From Nannocystis punicea (lineage in GTDB: Bacteria; Myxococcota_A; Polyangia; Nannocystales; Nannocystaceae): a DNA stretch of 64,000 nucleotides. Positions 42,105-54,350 of the stretch are shown here, piece by piece. The DNA lies in the NCBI RefSeq assembly GCF_026965555.1, contig NZ_CP114040.1, positions 6,510,001 to 6,574,000 on the forward strand, read 5' to 3'. How positions within the stretch are numbered: the first letter of the stretch is position 1; each line of letters starts with the position of its first letter. The position numbers were made by a program, and so were the translations under genes. Under the pieces are notes generated by a model. That model saw nothing but the letters and a program-made list of their open reading frames with translations, searched no databases and had not been told where the DNA came from.

Positions 42105-42407
42105 ACGTCCGAGCGGCGAGACACCATGTCTCTCGGGACATCTTCCTGAGGACATGTCCCAAACGACAGCCAACATCGAAGCCCGCGACGGAGGGTCGGC
42201 TTCTCACGGCTGTGTCGTGCACGAGGCCCAAATGACCCCGGCGAAGGAGGGTCATCGGGCCGCTGAACTCGCAGCCGAGTCATCCCCGGACGCCTTGCGA
42301 GGCGCATCCGGCGATACGCGAAGCGCCCGCGCCAGCTCGCCGCGGACACGATTCGATCCCCCGTGCCGGCGACACGAAGCGCCCCCGGAGCCGCGCCCGC
42401 AGTCCGC
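42105..42407. repeat. Intergenic region with a phased hairpin array
   Basis: CATG 42125, CATC 42139 and CATG 42153 lie at exact 14-nt pitch, 20 bp past the lipoprotein stop. The remaining ~250 bp up to the convergent nuoM-like stop has no gene and no clear signal. Confidence 0.65.
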
Positions 42408-43889
42408 TCAGTGCCCCTCGCCCGCCGTCAGCGCCACCGCCTCGACGCGCCCGATCGCATCGACCACCCCGCGGCGGACCGCCAGCAGCGGCTCCGGCAG
42501 GAACCCTCCGAGCAGCAGCGTCGCGATCATCCCGCCGATCGCATAAGTCTCCCAGCGGCGCAGATCTTCGAACCCACGCAGGTCGTCCGCGTGCGGCGAC
42601 GGCGGCCCGAGGAACGTGCGCTTGAACGCGCGCCACAGGGTGATCCCGTTGACCGCGGTCACGATGAACAAGAGCCCGACCACGAACGGGTGATCGCGCA
42701 GGAGTCCCTGCCCGACCAGGTCCTCCGCCACGAACGAGATCGTCCCCGGGAACCCGACCGCCGCCGCCGCCAGGATCAGATACGCGGTCGCCATGCGGGG
42801 CGCGTTGTGGGCCAGCCCGCCGAGCTTGCGCAGGTCCGTCGTGTTCGCGCGCACCTCCACCGCCAGAGTCAGCAGCATCAGCCCGCCGCACTCGACCACC
42901 GTCGACATCGCCTGCAACAGCGCGCCGGACACGCTCGCGTCGTCGAGGCCAGCGAAGCCGGCCAACACCAGGCCCGACTGGCTGACCCAGAACCACGCCA
43001 CGATCCGGCGCAGGTCGAATTGTCCCACCGCCAGGAACGCCCCGTAGAGGGCAGTGAACGCCCCCACCGCCATCAGCAGCGGCGCCGCCGGTCCGAGCAC
43101 GCGGGGGAAGATCGCCAGCGCCAGGCGGGCCAGCATGAACGACCCGAGCGGCGTCAGACATGTCACGAGGGCCAGGTGCGGCGTGCTGTGCTGCGCCGTC
43201 GCCGGGATCCACAGGTGCAGCGGCACGATGCCCATGCGCAGCAGCGCCACTGCCAGCACCAGCGTCCCGATCCACGGCGATGGCGAGTACGGGCTGCTGG
43301 CCAGCGCCACCAGGTCGAGCGGGTTCGCCACGCCAGCCGCCGAGGCCTCCAGCGCCAGGCCGATCATCGCCACGGTCAGCGCCGCAGTCGTCGCCGCCAC
43401 CAGCGACTTCATGATCACCTGCAGCGGCCGCGACCCGCGGTGCTTCGCGTCGAACCACAGCGGCAGCAGCGACAGCACCACGAAGATCGACAGCAGCCCG
43501 GCGTCGAGCGCGAGGAAGCTGCCCATCAGCGCCCCCTCGACCACCATGATCTTCGCCGCCAGGCCCGCGCGCATGTCCGCGCGCGGCGTCATCAGCAGCG
43601 CCACCAGCGTCAGGCCGGCCGTCAGCGGCAGCAGCACCGCGTTGAGGCCGTCGACCGCGAAGTGGCTGTGCAGCCAGCCCAGGCCCTGCTCGAGGTGATC
43701 TTCCTTGTACGCGTGGCGCGTGCCCTCGTGGACGAACAGCGCGCACGCGACCAGGAAGATCGGCACCGCGAAGCCCAGCGACAGCGCGCGCTGCTTGGCC
43801 GCCCCGCGCACGCCCCAGCGCAGCGCCGCGGCCGCGAGCAGCGGCGTCAGCCACAGGAAGATCAGCGAGTACTGCACCCACGCGCTCAT
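42408..43889 (-). CDS. NuoM-like third subunit of the DAB operon
   Basis: 493 residues, about 13-14 membrane helices, of the proton-translocating antiporter family (NuoM/N). ATG 43889 overlaps the dabB stop by 4 nt. Family features: LLRMGIVPLHLWIPATAQHS (TM7-8 region), LRRIVAWFWVSQSGLVLAGF, NAPRMATAYLILAAAAVGFPG and FLGPPSPHADDL. By alignment to NuoM the TM5 Glu position falls in SIFVVLSLLPLW and is non-acidic (about Val138). The TM7 Lys is Arg (about 218). It may therefore be a modified or structural channel subunit. A CATG/CAGG pair lies in frame at 43159. Confidence 0.82.
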   Translation of the reverse strand: MSAWVQYSLIFLWLTPLLAAAALRWGVRGAAKQRALSLGFAVPIFLVACALFVHEGTRHAYKEDHLEQGLGWLHSHFAVDGLNAVLLPLTAGLTLVALLMTPRADMRAGLAAKIMVVEGALMGSFLALDAGLLSIFVVLSLLPLWFDAKHRGSRPLQVIMKSLVAATTAALTVAMIGLALEASAAGVANPLDLVALASSPYSPSPWIGTLVLAVALLRMGIVPLHLWIPATAQHSTPHLALVTCLTPLGSFMLARLALAIFPRVLGPAAPLLMAVGAFTALYGAFLAVGQFDLRRIVAWFWVSQSGLVLAGFAGLDDASVSGALLQAMSTVVECGGLMLLTLAVEVRANTTDLRKLGGLAHNAPRMATAYLILAAAAVGFPGTISFVAEDLVGQGLLRDHPFVVGLLFIVTAVNGITLWRAFKRTFLGPPSPHADDLRGFEDLRRWETYAIGGMIATLLLGGFLPEPLLAVRRGVVDAIGRVEAVALTAGEGH

Positions 43890-45226
43890 CGCCGGTCTCC
43901 CTTCAGCGCACGCCCGCGGCGCTCCGACTCACCGTGCAGCGCCAGCAGCTGCGACTCGAGCCGATCGAGCCGGCGCGACAGCGCCATCACCGGCCGGACC
44001 ACGTAGCGCTCGAGCGCGATCTCGACGTCGAAGCGCTCGATCGCCATGCGGTACACGTACCGTCGCGTGCGCAGGCCGAGCGCCTCCCAGCGGACCGCGC
44101 CCTCGTCGGCCTCGGTGCGGCCGAGCGCCGCGCGGCGGGCCAGCGCGTCCTGCAGCGCCGACGGCGTGCGCAGGAACTGGTAGTAGCGGAGCATCGCGTG
44201 GGCGACGAGGTGGATCGTCGCGATCGTGTACAGCCCGAACCCGATCTCCACGAACATCAGGCCGACCTGGCTGGCCGTCGCGTACGACAGCGCCGACTTG
44301 GCGTCCGGGCTCGCCTGGCTGCTCATCGCCGAGATCACCGCAGTGATCGCGCCGACCCCGATCATCATCGTCTGCGCCGCCCACGAGTGCTCGAGCAGCG
44401 GCGCCGCGCGCAGCAGCAGATAGACCCCCGCGTGCACCGACAGGCTGCCGTAGAACACCGCGGAGGAGGCCGTCGGGCCCTCCATCGCCCGCGGCAGCCA
44501 GCCGCCGAGGGGGAACTGGGCCGACTTCCCCATCGCCGCGAACACCAGCGACAGGCCGACGAACGTCGACGGCCACGGGCTCGCCAGCGCCGCCTGCTCC
44601 GCCGCCAGCCAGTCGCTCGTGTGCAGCCAGCGGTGCAGCGACACCCCCGCCGTCAGCAGGCCGATGTCGCACAGGCGGTACGTCACCAGCACGCGGGTGG
44701 CGGCCTTCACCGGCCCCTGGCGCTCGTGGAAGAAGCCGACCAGCAGCACCGAAGTCATGCCGACGATCTCCCAGCCGACGAACAGCAGCTCGAGGTTGCC
44801 GGCCAGCACCAGCGTCTGCATGCCCGCGCCGAACAGCAGCATCAGCAGGAAGAAGCGGTTGAAGCCCGGCTCGCGGTGCAGGTACGCGATCGAGAACTGG
44901 CTGGTGGCCGCCAGCAGCAGCGACACCAGGGCCGACACCGCCGCCGAGCGGCCGTCGATCAGCAGGTCGATGCGGAAGTCGTAGCCTGCCCCCTGGTACC
45001 ACGAGCCGAACCCGAGCTGGAGCGGGCCCGCAGGCCCGAGCGTCCAGCCGAGCAGGCCCACCAGCAGGCCGAGGAAGCCGAGGCCGATCGCCGTCTGGGC
45101 CACGGTCGCCACCAGGCGCTCGCTGGCCAGCCGCGCCGCCAGCAGCAGCGCGATGATCAGGCCGCCGAGCGCCGGCGCGGCCGGGGCCAGCGCGATCACG
45201 TGAGCGAGGGAGTTCGAGTCGATCAT
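43886..45226 (-). CDS. dabB: DabB-type (NuoL-like) cation-channel subunit of an inorganic-carbon transporter
   Basis: 446 residues, about 12 helices plus a charged C-terminal tail. The key residues of proton antiporter subunits are kept: Glu153 in FVGWEIVGMTSVLLVGFF and Lys234 in AAMGKSAQFPLGGWLPRAME followed by GPTASSAVF. DabB couples the cation gradient to DabA, driving bicarbonate accumulation. Length is shorter than NuoL (lacking the long lateral helix), as in DabB. ATG 45226 is inside CATG 45224 of a phased hairpin array that forms the whole dabA-dabB junction. It overlaps the nuoM-like gene by 4 nt. Confidence 0.86.
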   Translation of the reverse strand: MIDSNSLAHVIALAPAAPALGGLIIALLLAARLASERLVATVAQTAIGLGFLGLLVGLLGWTLGPAGPLQLGFGSWYQGAGYDFRIDLLIDGRSAAVSALVSLLLAATSQFSIAYLHREPGFNRFFLLMLLFGAGMQTLVLAGNLELLFVGWEIVGMTSVLLVGFFHERQGPVKAATRVLVTYRLCDIGLLTAGVSLHRWLHTSDWLAAEQAALASPWPSTFVGLSLVFAAMGKSAQFPLGGWLPRAMEGPTASSAVFYGSLSVHAGVYLLLRAAPLLEHSWAAQTMMIGVGAITAVISAMSSQASPDAKSALSYATASQVGLMFVEIGFGLYTIATIHLVAHAMLRYYQFLRTPSALQDALARRAALGRTEADEGAVRWEALGLRTRRYVYRMAIERFDVEIALERYVVRPVMALSRRLDRLESQLLALHGESERRGRALKGDRR

Positions 45227-45250
45227 GACGCGAAGACCATGTCCGAAAGG

Positions 45251-45255
<5 letters not shown>
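45224..45255. repeat. 14-nt-phased hairpin array forming the dabA-dabB junction
   Basis: CATG 45224, CATG 45238 and CAGG 45252 at exact pitch. CATG 45224 contains the dabB start and the 45252 tetramer touches the dabA stop (45251-45253), so the 24-bp intergenic space is entirely repeat. Confidence 0.75.
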
Positions 45256-48406
<3,151 letters not shown>

Positions 48407-48619
48407 GGGGACCCGCGCGCGAGCAGCTCGCGGCCCGGCCAGCATGAACGGTGGTCTGGAGGCTCGCGCTGAACCGCCGGTTAAGCTGCATTCATAAAGC
48501 CGCGGGCGGCCGCCTCAGCGACAGCTCGCGGACGAATGCCCGCCCCGTGCCCGCCTTGCGGTCGCATTCGACGTGGCGTGCGCCACGTGCGCAGCGCAGC
48601 GAAGTCGTGGCTCTCGGGA

Positions 48620-48651
48620 CATGTCCGATGGAGCATGTCCTCCGGCACATC
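48620..48651. repeat. 14-nt-phased hairpin array
   Basis: CATG 48620, CATG 48634 and CATC 48648 at exact pitch, ending 7 bp from the stop of the metallopeptidase gene (48659) and so in its 3' region. Confidence 0.78.
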
Positions 48652-48658
48652 CTCGCAC

Positions 48659-49549
48659 TCACAGCTCGGCCGCGTCGAAGGTGTCGCACCGGGCGGCCTC
48701 GTGCGACTCGTAGCCGCGGCGGAACCACCGCGCGCGCTGCTGCGAGGTGCCGTGGCTGAACGACTCCGGCTGGACGGTGCCGCGGGCCATCTTCTGCAGG
48801 CGGTCGTCGCCGATCGCCGCGGCCGCGCCCATCGCCTCCTCGATGTCGCCGGGGTCGAGCTTGCCGCGCAGCTCGGCGTCGCGGGCCCACACGCCGGCGA
48901 GGCAGTCGGCCTGCAGCTCGAGCCGCACCGACAGCCCGCCGGCGCCCTGCAGCTGGCGCGGCGAGGCGGCGTGGACCTTGTCGGACAGCCCCAGCAGGTT
49001 CTGCACGTGGTGCGCGACCTCGTGGGCGATCACGTAGGCCTGGGCGAAGTCCCCGGTGGCGCCGAGGCGGTCGCGGAGCTCGCGGTAGAAGCCGAGGTCG
49101 ATGTACACGCGCTGGTCGGCCGGGCAGTAGAACGGCCCCGAGGCGGCGTCACCGTAGCCGCAGGCGGTCGGCGTGCGATCGGTGAACAGCACCAGCTTGG
49201 CCTTGCGGTACGGCGTCGGCCCGGCGCCGGACACCGCGATCGGCGAGCGCGCGAGCCACGAGGCCTGCACGTCGTCGAGCGCGTAGGAGACGAAGCTCGA
49301 CAGGTCGTCGGCCTTGTCCGGGGCCACCGGCGCGTCGCGCTGCTCGGCCAGGTACGCGCCCTGCTGCTCGCAGCGGCCGACCACCACGTAGAGGACGAGG
49401 GTGAGGATCACGCCGATCCAGCCGAAGCGCGAGCGCAGCAGCATGCCGACCAGGCCGAGCACCGCTCCGCCTCCGCCCCCGCCCCCGACGCTCCGCTGAC
49501 CTCGGCGGTCGATGACGTCGTCGCTGCGGTAGCCCTTCTCGAAGCGCAT
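48659..49549 (-). CDS. Neutral zinc metallopeptidase, YpfJ family
   Basis: 296 residues. Start MRFEKGYRSDDVIDRRGQRS is typical; a Gly-rich stretch and one membrane helix follow (GWIGVILTLVLYVVVG), so it is membrane-anchored. The catalytic region has FYCPADQRVYIDLGFY and YVIAHEVAHHVQNLLGL (HExxH), with ELQADCLAGVWA supplying the third ligand Glu. The end SFSHGTSQQRARWFRRGYES is also characteristic. Substrates of this family are unknown. It lies 15 bp downstream of the VWA lipoprotein gene and is probably co-transcribed. Confidence 0.88.
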   Translation of the reverse strand: MRFEKGYRSDDVIDRRGQRSVGGGGGGGAVLGLVGMLLRSRFGWIGVILTLVLYVVVGRCEQQGAYLAEQRDAPVAPDKADDLSSFVSYALDDVQASWLARSPIAVSGAGPTPYRKAKLVLFTDRTPTACGYGDAASGPFYCPADQRVYIDLGFYRELRDRLGATGDFAQAYVIAHEVAHHVQNLLGLSDKVHAASPRQLQGAGGLSVRLELQADCLAGVWARDAELRGKLDPGDIEEAMGAAAAIGDDRLQKMARGTVQPESFSHGTSQQRARWFRRGYESHEAARCDTFDAAEL

Positions 49550-49564
49550 GCCTCGAGCGTGACC

Positions 49565-52500
49565 TCATTTGCCGGGCGACGCCAGCGACGCGACCGCGCC
49601 CGCGTCGACCGGCGCCAGCGAGCCCGTCAGCGCGCCGAGGTCGACGTAACCCCGCTGCTTGAGCACCACGAACGGCCGCTCGTCGTAGTACAGCTGGCCC
49701 GCCCCGTCGTGCTCGACGATCTGGACCTTGCCCGCCCCGTAGTCGGCGTTGCGGCCGTAGTAGCCGACCTCGAGGCGGTACGGGTAGGCCTTGGCCGAGC
49801 CGTCGATGACGAACGCCTCGAGGCCGTAGCCCGCGTCCATGTCGTCGAGCAGGCGGCCGCCGGACTCGAGCGTCTTCTCGCGGTAGAACGCGTGCCAGCC
49901 GTGGCCGTCGCGCACGTGCAGGTCGAGGTCGCCCTGCGCGTTGTCCCAGCTGAGCACGAAGCGCAGCGACGGCTGGTCGGCCAGCTCGGCCTCCTGCACG
50001 CGCAGCGACTCCATCACGTAGTCGCGCTGCTCGGGCCAGCGGCGGATCCACGCCGCCGCCACCAGGCCGAGGTCGTCCTTGAACACGCGCTCGAGCCCGC
50101 GGGTCTTCGGCTCGACGCGGGCCCACGCCATGCCGTCGAGCAACGCCGCCCACGCCTCGCCGAAGTAGCCGGCCCGCAGCAGCGCGTAGGCGTACAGGCG
50201 GTAGCCGGCCGGGTCGTCGTAGCGCTGCTCGATCGCCCGGCTGTAGGCGTCGAGCACCAGCCAGTTGGCGGCCTCGCCGGTCCGCTCGAGCCGCGACGCC
50301 GCGGTGCGCCGCACGTCCGCGCGGCCGGGGTACAGATCGATCAGCGAGCCGTAGGCGCGGGCCGCCAGGTCGTCGCGGTGGTTGGCCTCGAGCGCCTCGC
50401 CGAGGGCCAGCAGCGCCATCACGTCGGCCGGGGCCGCCCGCTGCCACCGCTCCGCCACCTTCAGCGCGTTGCCCTTGTCGTCCCACGCGCCGAGCAGGTT
50501 CATCACCGCCAGGAAGTTGCCCTCGTAGGCGTCGGCCGGCGTGCGCTGGGGCCCGAAGCGCAGCCCCGCGTCCTTGTCGCGCAGGCGGTCGCGCGCGTCC
50601 TCGCGGGCCTGCTCGGCCGCGGCGTCGGCCCGGCTGTTCTCGCGGACAGGTCCTTTCGGACCTTGCCGTTCGGACCTGCGCGAACGGACAGGCACCGGCG
50701 GCACCGGCGGCGCGGCGGCGCTGACGGGCGGGGCGGCGTCGAAGCTGGTCATGCGCAGCTCGGCCAGCAGCGCGTGCGCCGGCGGGGCGACGCGCTCGTC
50801 GGGCAGCGGCACCGGGGCCGCCTCGCGCCACTCGGGGCCGAACTTGCCGACCGCGAGCACGTCGCGCAGCGAGGTGCCGTCGAGGCCGAAGCGAGCGTAG
50901 TCGTGGGCCGAGCCGATCACCACCATCGCCGTGGCGTCGTTGACGATCCGGTTCGACAGCGAGAACTCGACCGCGCGCTCGCGGAACTTGTCGCAGGTGT
51001 CGTCGGGCCCGCGGGCGCACGAGCGGGCCTGGTCGATCAGCCAGGCGGCGCGGGCCCCCGCCCACGCGTCCTGCAGCAGCGGCGACGGCGAGCGCGTCAG
51101 GGCCACGCCGTGGCGGGCCGCGACCTCGTGCCCGACCAGCTCGACCTCGAGCTCGTCCTCGGCGTACTCGGCGTAGACCAGCACGTCGTCGCCCGCCTGC
51201 ACGCTCTCGAGCTTCTGCGGGTAGACCCAGCCGCTGCCGGGCACGCGCACCTCGACATCGCGGACCACGGTGCGGGTCAGGCGGTGGGCCACCACCCGCG
51301 GCGTCACCCCGCTGCGCAGCAGCAGCCCCGGCCGCGTCGACGCCAGCTCGTGGCCCATCGCCTTCAGCGTCTCCGGCCGCGCGCCCAGCTGCGTCAGCGC
51401 CGTCAGCCCGCGCAACAGCGCCGGGTCGGCCGCCCCGCCCTCGACCATCACGTCGAGCCGGGCCACCCCGAGCTTGCGCAGCCGGTCGGCCTCGGCGACG
51501 AGCGCGGCCTCGGCGTGCGCGCCGGCGGTGATGAGCCCGTCGGTCATCACCAGCATGCGCCGGGCCGGCCGCTCGCCGCCGCGGGCCGCGAAGCGCAGCG
51601 CCCCGAGCAGGTTCGACGCTCCGAGCGGCCGCCGCGAGCGGACGGCCGCCAGCTCGGCCTCGCCGAACCCGCGGATCGGGCCCTCGTACGCCACCTCGGC
51701 GCCCTGGTCGAACGCCACCACGCGCAGCGGGATGTCCTCGGGGACACGTGCGCCGATCTCCGTGATCAGCTGCCCGAGGCGGTCGACGTGGGTGTCCCAG
51801 CCGAGCGCCTGCGACGCGCTGGTGTCGAACAGGATCGCCAGGCTCTCGATCGGGTCGAGGTGGTCGTGGGGGATCGGCGAGATCCGGGCCACCACCATGT
51901 TGTCGTGGCGCAGGCCGAGCTCGCGCAGCCCGTGCGGCTGCACCACGATGTCGCCGGTCGGTCGGACGTCGGCGAAGCGGTAGAACTCGCCGTCGCCGCG
52001 GACCCCGGCGAACAGCGGGTCGCCGGCCATCACCAGCGGCGCGCGCGACCGCAGCGCCACCGCCAGCTCGCGCAGCGGCGCCAGCCCGGCCACCGGCACG
52101 CGGTACGGCTCGCTGCGCCCGCGCATCTCCTGCGTGTACGCGACGATCAGCCGCGTCTGTTGCCGCGCCGCGATCGGCTCCACGCGAGCGACGAAGCGCT
52201 CGCCCTCGGGCGCGCCGACCAGCTGCGGCTCCTGCGGCGCGTGGTCCAGCGCCAGCTGCTGGATCGCCGTGCGCCGCGGCACCACCTCGGCCTCTTGCCA
52301 CGCCCCGTCGCGGAACGCCGCGAAGCGGGTCACGCGGGCGCCCGGCGGGATCGCCAGCGCCAGGCGACCGGCCAGAGTGCGGCCCTCCGGGTTGTCGAAC
52401 GCCAGCTCGAGCTCCGTGAACGCCAGCGGCTGATCGAGCACCGCGCGGACCCGCAGCACCCGCAGCGGCAGCTCGGCCCCGTCGGCCGCGGTCAGCGAGA

Positions 52501-52669
52501 TCGGCGGCTCGCGCCGGATCGGCTCGTCGGCGCCGCTCTTCGCCACCAGCGTCGCCACGTCGGGTCCGGTCTCGGTGCGGACGGTCGGCCCGCCGCACGC
52601 GAGCGCTAGCACCGCGACGGCGATCGGCGCCGAGCTCCAACGAGCCAACCTGTTGCTACGGAGTGCCAT
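49565..52669 (-). CDS. VIT and VWA domain lipoprotein with C-terminal DUF2135-like domain
   Basis: 1034 residues from ATG 52669. The signal peptide ends VLALACGGP (lipobox). Order: VIT domain (about 35-220: FTELELAFDNPEGRTLAGRL, QQLALDHAPQEPQLVG); VWA domain (about 255-430: ESLAILFDTSASQALGWD with the MIDAS DxSxS, RMLVMTDGLITAGAHAEAA); a middle region; TPR-like helices (about 720-850); and a DUF2135-like end (LRFVLSWDNAQGDLDLHVRD). VIT-VWA proteins are secreted or surface adhesion and scaffold modules. An in-frame hairpin array lies at about residues 660-675. It forms a transcription unit with the YpfJ-like peptidase. Confidence 0.86.
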   Translation of the reverse strand: MALRSNRLARWSSAPIAVAVLALACGGPTVRTETGPDVATLVAKSGADEPIRREPPISLTAADGAELPLRVLRVRAVLDQPLAFTELELAFDNPEGRTLAGRLALAIPPGARVTRFAAFRDGAWQEAEVVPRRTAIQQLALDHAPQEPQLVGAPEGERFVARVEPIAARQQTRLIVAYTQEMRGRSEPYRVPVAGLAPLRELAVALRSRAPLVMAGDPLFAGVRGDGEFYRFADVRPTGDIVVQPHGLRELGLRHDNMVVARISPIPHDHLDPIESLAILFDTSASQALGWDTHVDRLGQLITEIGARVPEDIPLRVVAFDQGAEVAYEGPIRGFGEAELAAVRSRRPLGASNLLGALRFAARGGERPARRMLVMTDGLITAGAHAEAALVAEADRLRKLGVARLDVMVEGGAADPALLRGLTALTQLGARPETLKAMGHELASTRPGLLLRSGVTPRVVAHRLTRTVVRDVEVRVPGSGWVYPQKLESVQAGDDVLVYAEYAEDELEVELVGHEVAARHGVALTRSPSPLLQDAWAGARAAWLIDQARSCARGPDDTCDKFRERAVEFSLSNRIVNDATAMVVIGSAHDYARFGLDGTSLRDVLAVGKFGPEWREAAPVPLPDERVAPPAHALLAELRMTSFDAAPPVSAAAPPVPPVPVRSRRSERQGPKGPVRENSRADAAAEQAREDARDRLRDKDAGLRFGPQRTPADAYEGNFLAVMNLLGAWDDKGNALKVAERWQRAAPADVMALLALGEALEANHRDDLAARAYGSLIDLYPGRADVRRTAASRLERTGEAANWLVLDAYSRAIEQRYDDPAGYRLYAYALLRAGYFGEAWAALLDGMAWARVEPKTRGLERVFKDDLGLVAAAWIRRWPEQRDYVMESLRVQEAELADQPSLRFVLSWDNAQGDLDLHVRDGHGWHAFYREKTLESGGRLLDDMDAGYGLEAFVIDGSAKAYPYRLEVGYYGRNADYGAGKVQIVEHDGAGQLYYDERPFVVLKQRGYVDLGALTGSLAPVDAGAVASLASPGK
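50647..50692. repeat. In-frame four-tetramer phased array in the VWA gene
   Basis: CAGG 50647, CCTT 50661, CCTG 50675 and CAGG 50689 on an exact 14-nt pitch (three units, 42 nt, frame preserved). It encodes the basic VRSRRSERQGPKGPVRENS linker. Spacers TCCTTTCGGA, GCCGTTCGGA and CGCGAACGGA. Confidence 0.8.
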
Positions 52670-52881
52670 CCCGATGCGCGCGGACCGACACCAACGGTCG
52701 CACAGGGGACCTTGCGGCGCAACCTGGCGGCCCGCAGCCCCGCCCTGACGCCGGGGTGCCTGCCGCTGCCGAGGTCCCACCTTGTCCCACGCGAACACGC
52801 GCGCGCGTGCGCAGCTCACGGCCCGGCCGCCCGGCTGACCCGAACGCCAGGTCGCGACGATTTTGCTAAGGTCCGCCGCGC

Positions 52882-53643
52882 GTGCCACCGGACCCCGTCA
52901 CCGCCTCGCCGCCCCCGATCGCCGTCGTCCTCGCCGCGGGCAAGGGCACGCGCATGCGCTCCGACCTGCCCAAGGTCCTGCACCCGCTGGCCGGCGAGCC
53001 GCTGGCCGTGCACGTCTTGCGCAGCGCCCGGGCGGCCGGCGTCGCCGGCCTCGTCGTCGTCGTGGGCCACGGCGCCGAGCAGGTCGAGGCGGCCCTGCGG
53101 CCCGTGTTCGCCGACCTCCGCTTCGTGCTCCAACCCCAGCAGCTCGGCACGGGCCACGCGGTCCAGTGCGCACTACCCGCGATCGGCGATCACGACGGTC
53201 CCGTGCTCATCCTCTCCGGTGACGTCCCGCTGCTGCGACCCGACACCCTCGCCGGCCTCGTCGACGCCTGCGCAACCAGCGGCGCCGGCCTGGCGCTCGC
53301 CACCTTCGAGCCCGCCGACCCGCACGGCTATGGCCGGATCGTCCGCGACGACCACGGGCGGATCCACGCGATCGTCGAGGAGCGCGACGCCGACGCGGCC
53401 ACGCGCGCGATCCGGGAGTGCAACGCCGGGGTCTACTGCGCTCGCGCCGAGCTCCTGCGCAGCGAACTGCCGAGCCTCGGTCGGGCCAACGCCCAGGGGG
53501 AGATCTACCTGACCGACCTGGTGGCCCGCGCCGCCCCCCGCGGCGTGCTCACCTTGAAGGTCCCGGCCGACGAGGTCGCCGGCGTCAACACCCCCGAGCA
53601 GCTGGCCGCCGTCGGCGAGCTGCTGGCCGCCCGCGCCGGCTGA
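52882..53643 (+). CDS. UDP-GlcNAc pyrophosphorylase (GlmU N-terminal domain only)
   Basis: 253 residues from GTG 52882. A uridyltransferase of the GlmU N-domain type: AVVLAAGKGTRMRSDLPKVL (nucleotide and Mg loop), HPLAGEPLAVHVL, QPQQLGTGHAVQCALP, VLILSGDVPLLRPDTLAGLV (Asp of the metal site), DPHGYGRIVRDDHGRIHAIV and EIYLTDLVARAA. The left-handed beta-helix acetyltransferase half of bifunctional GlmU is missing, so acetylation must be done elsewhere or the substrate is another sugar phosphate. Its 3' quarter is duplicated as a decayed copy 130 bp downstream. Confidence 0.87.
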   Translation: MPPDPVTASPPPIAVVLAAGKGTRMRSDLPKVLHPLAGEPLAVHVLRSARAAGVAGLVVVVGHGAEQVEAALRPVFADLRFVLQPQQLGTGHAVQCALPAIGDHDGPVLILSGDVPLLRPDTLAGLVDACATSGAGLALATFEPADPHGYGRIVRDDHGRIHAIVEERDADAATRAIRECNAGVYCARAELLRSELPSLGRANAQGEIYLTDLVARAAPRGVLTLKVPADEVAGVNTPEQLAAVGELLAARAG

Positions 53644-53652
53644 CTCGTTGAA

Positions 53653-53712
53653 CATGTCCGAAGGAGCATGCCCTCATGGACATGCCCCTGCGAACCTGCC
53701 CTCTCGAACCTG
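53653..53712. repeat. 14-nt-phased hairpin array, five tetramers
   Basis: CATG 53653, 53667 and 53681, then CCTG 53695 and 53709, all exactly 14 nt apart, starting 9 nt past the glmU-like stop. It separates the gene from its decayed 3' duplicate. Confidence 0.85.
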
Positions 53713-53771
53713 CCCTCGCACCCGCCCTCGATCCGATCCTGCGCTCGGCAGCCCTCGCACGCCGGCGCCGG

Positions 53772-53945
53772 ACGGGTCTTCAGCGCTCGCGCCGAGCTCC
53801 TGCGCGACGAGCTGCCGGGCCGGGCCAAACGCCCGGCGGCATCTCTACCTGGCCGACCCGGTGGCCCGCACCCCCCCGCGACGAGCTCACCTTGAAGGTC
53901 CCGGCCGACAAGATCGCCACGAGCTGATGGCCGCCGCGCCAGCTG
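53772..53945 (+). pseudogene. Decayed tandem duplicate of the glmU-like gene 3' end
   Basis: The sequence follows codons near 53430-53643 with many small indels: GCTCGCGCCGAGCTCCTGCG, then CGGGCCAA, ATCTACCTG versus CTCTACCTG, GTGGCCCGC, TCACCTTGAAGGTCCCGGCC and GACAAGATCGCC versus GACGAGGTCGCC, ending CCAGCTGAC versus CCGGCTGAC. Frame is lost repeatedly, so it is not translated as a unit. A second hairpin array follows at once, as one follows the intact gene. Confidence 0.8.
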
Positions 53946-54350
53946 ACCGTTCGCACATGTCCGAACGGTCATGCCTTTATGAACATGCATGCGGACGGCC
54001 GAGGTTCAGCCGCGAGCGGGCCCCGGATCTCGGCGGAGCCGACCGTCACCGCCAACAGAGAGCTCCCGGAGGACGGGGGCCGGGACGCCCCGGCACCGAG
54101 TTTGCGCAGGACGAGGCAATCGCCGTCTCGAGGCGCGCCGGCCGTTACGAAGTCCGAGCAACTGTCTGAGGGGACAGGGCGTCCCGGACACCGGCCCCGC
54201 GACCCTCGCCGCGCATCGATCCGGGGCCCGCTCGCGGCGTGCGATCGCCGGCTGGTGTCCCATGTCCCAGGCGCCGCCGCCTACGAGGCGCCCGCACACG
54301 GCCCGTTGCTCATCGGCCACGCCGCCGCGAACGCCGTCCACCTCGCCGGC
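53942..54350. repeat. Hairpin array and gene-free gap
   Basis: GCTG 53942, CATG 53956, CATG 53970 and CATG 53984 are on an exact 14-nt pitch. The remaining ~350 bp is GC-rich with no supported gene. A short frame near 54080-54169 (PGTEFAQDEAIAVSRRAGRY) is locally protein-like and might be a further decayed fragment, but I recognise nothing. Confidence 0.55.
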
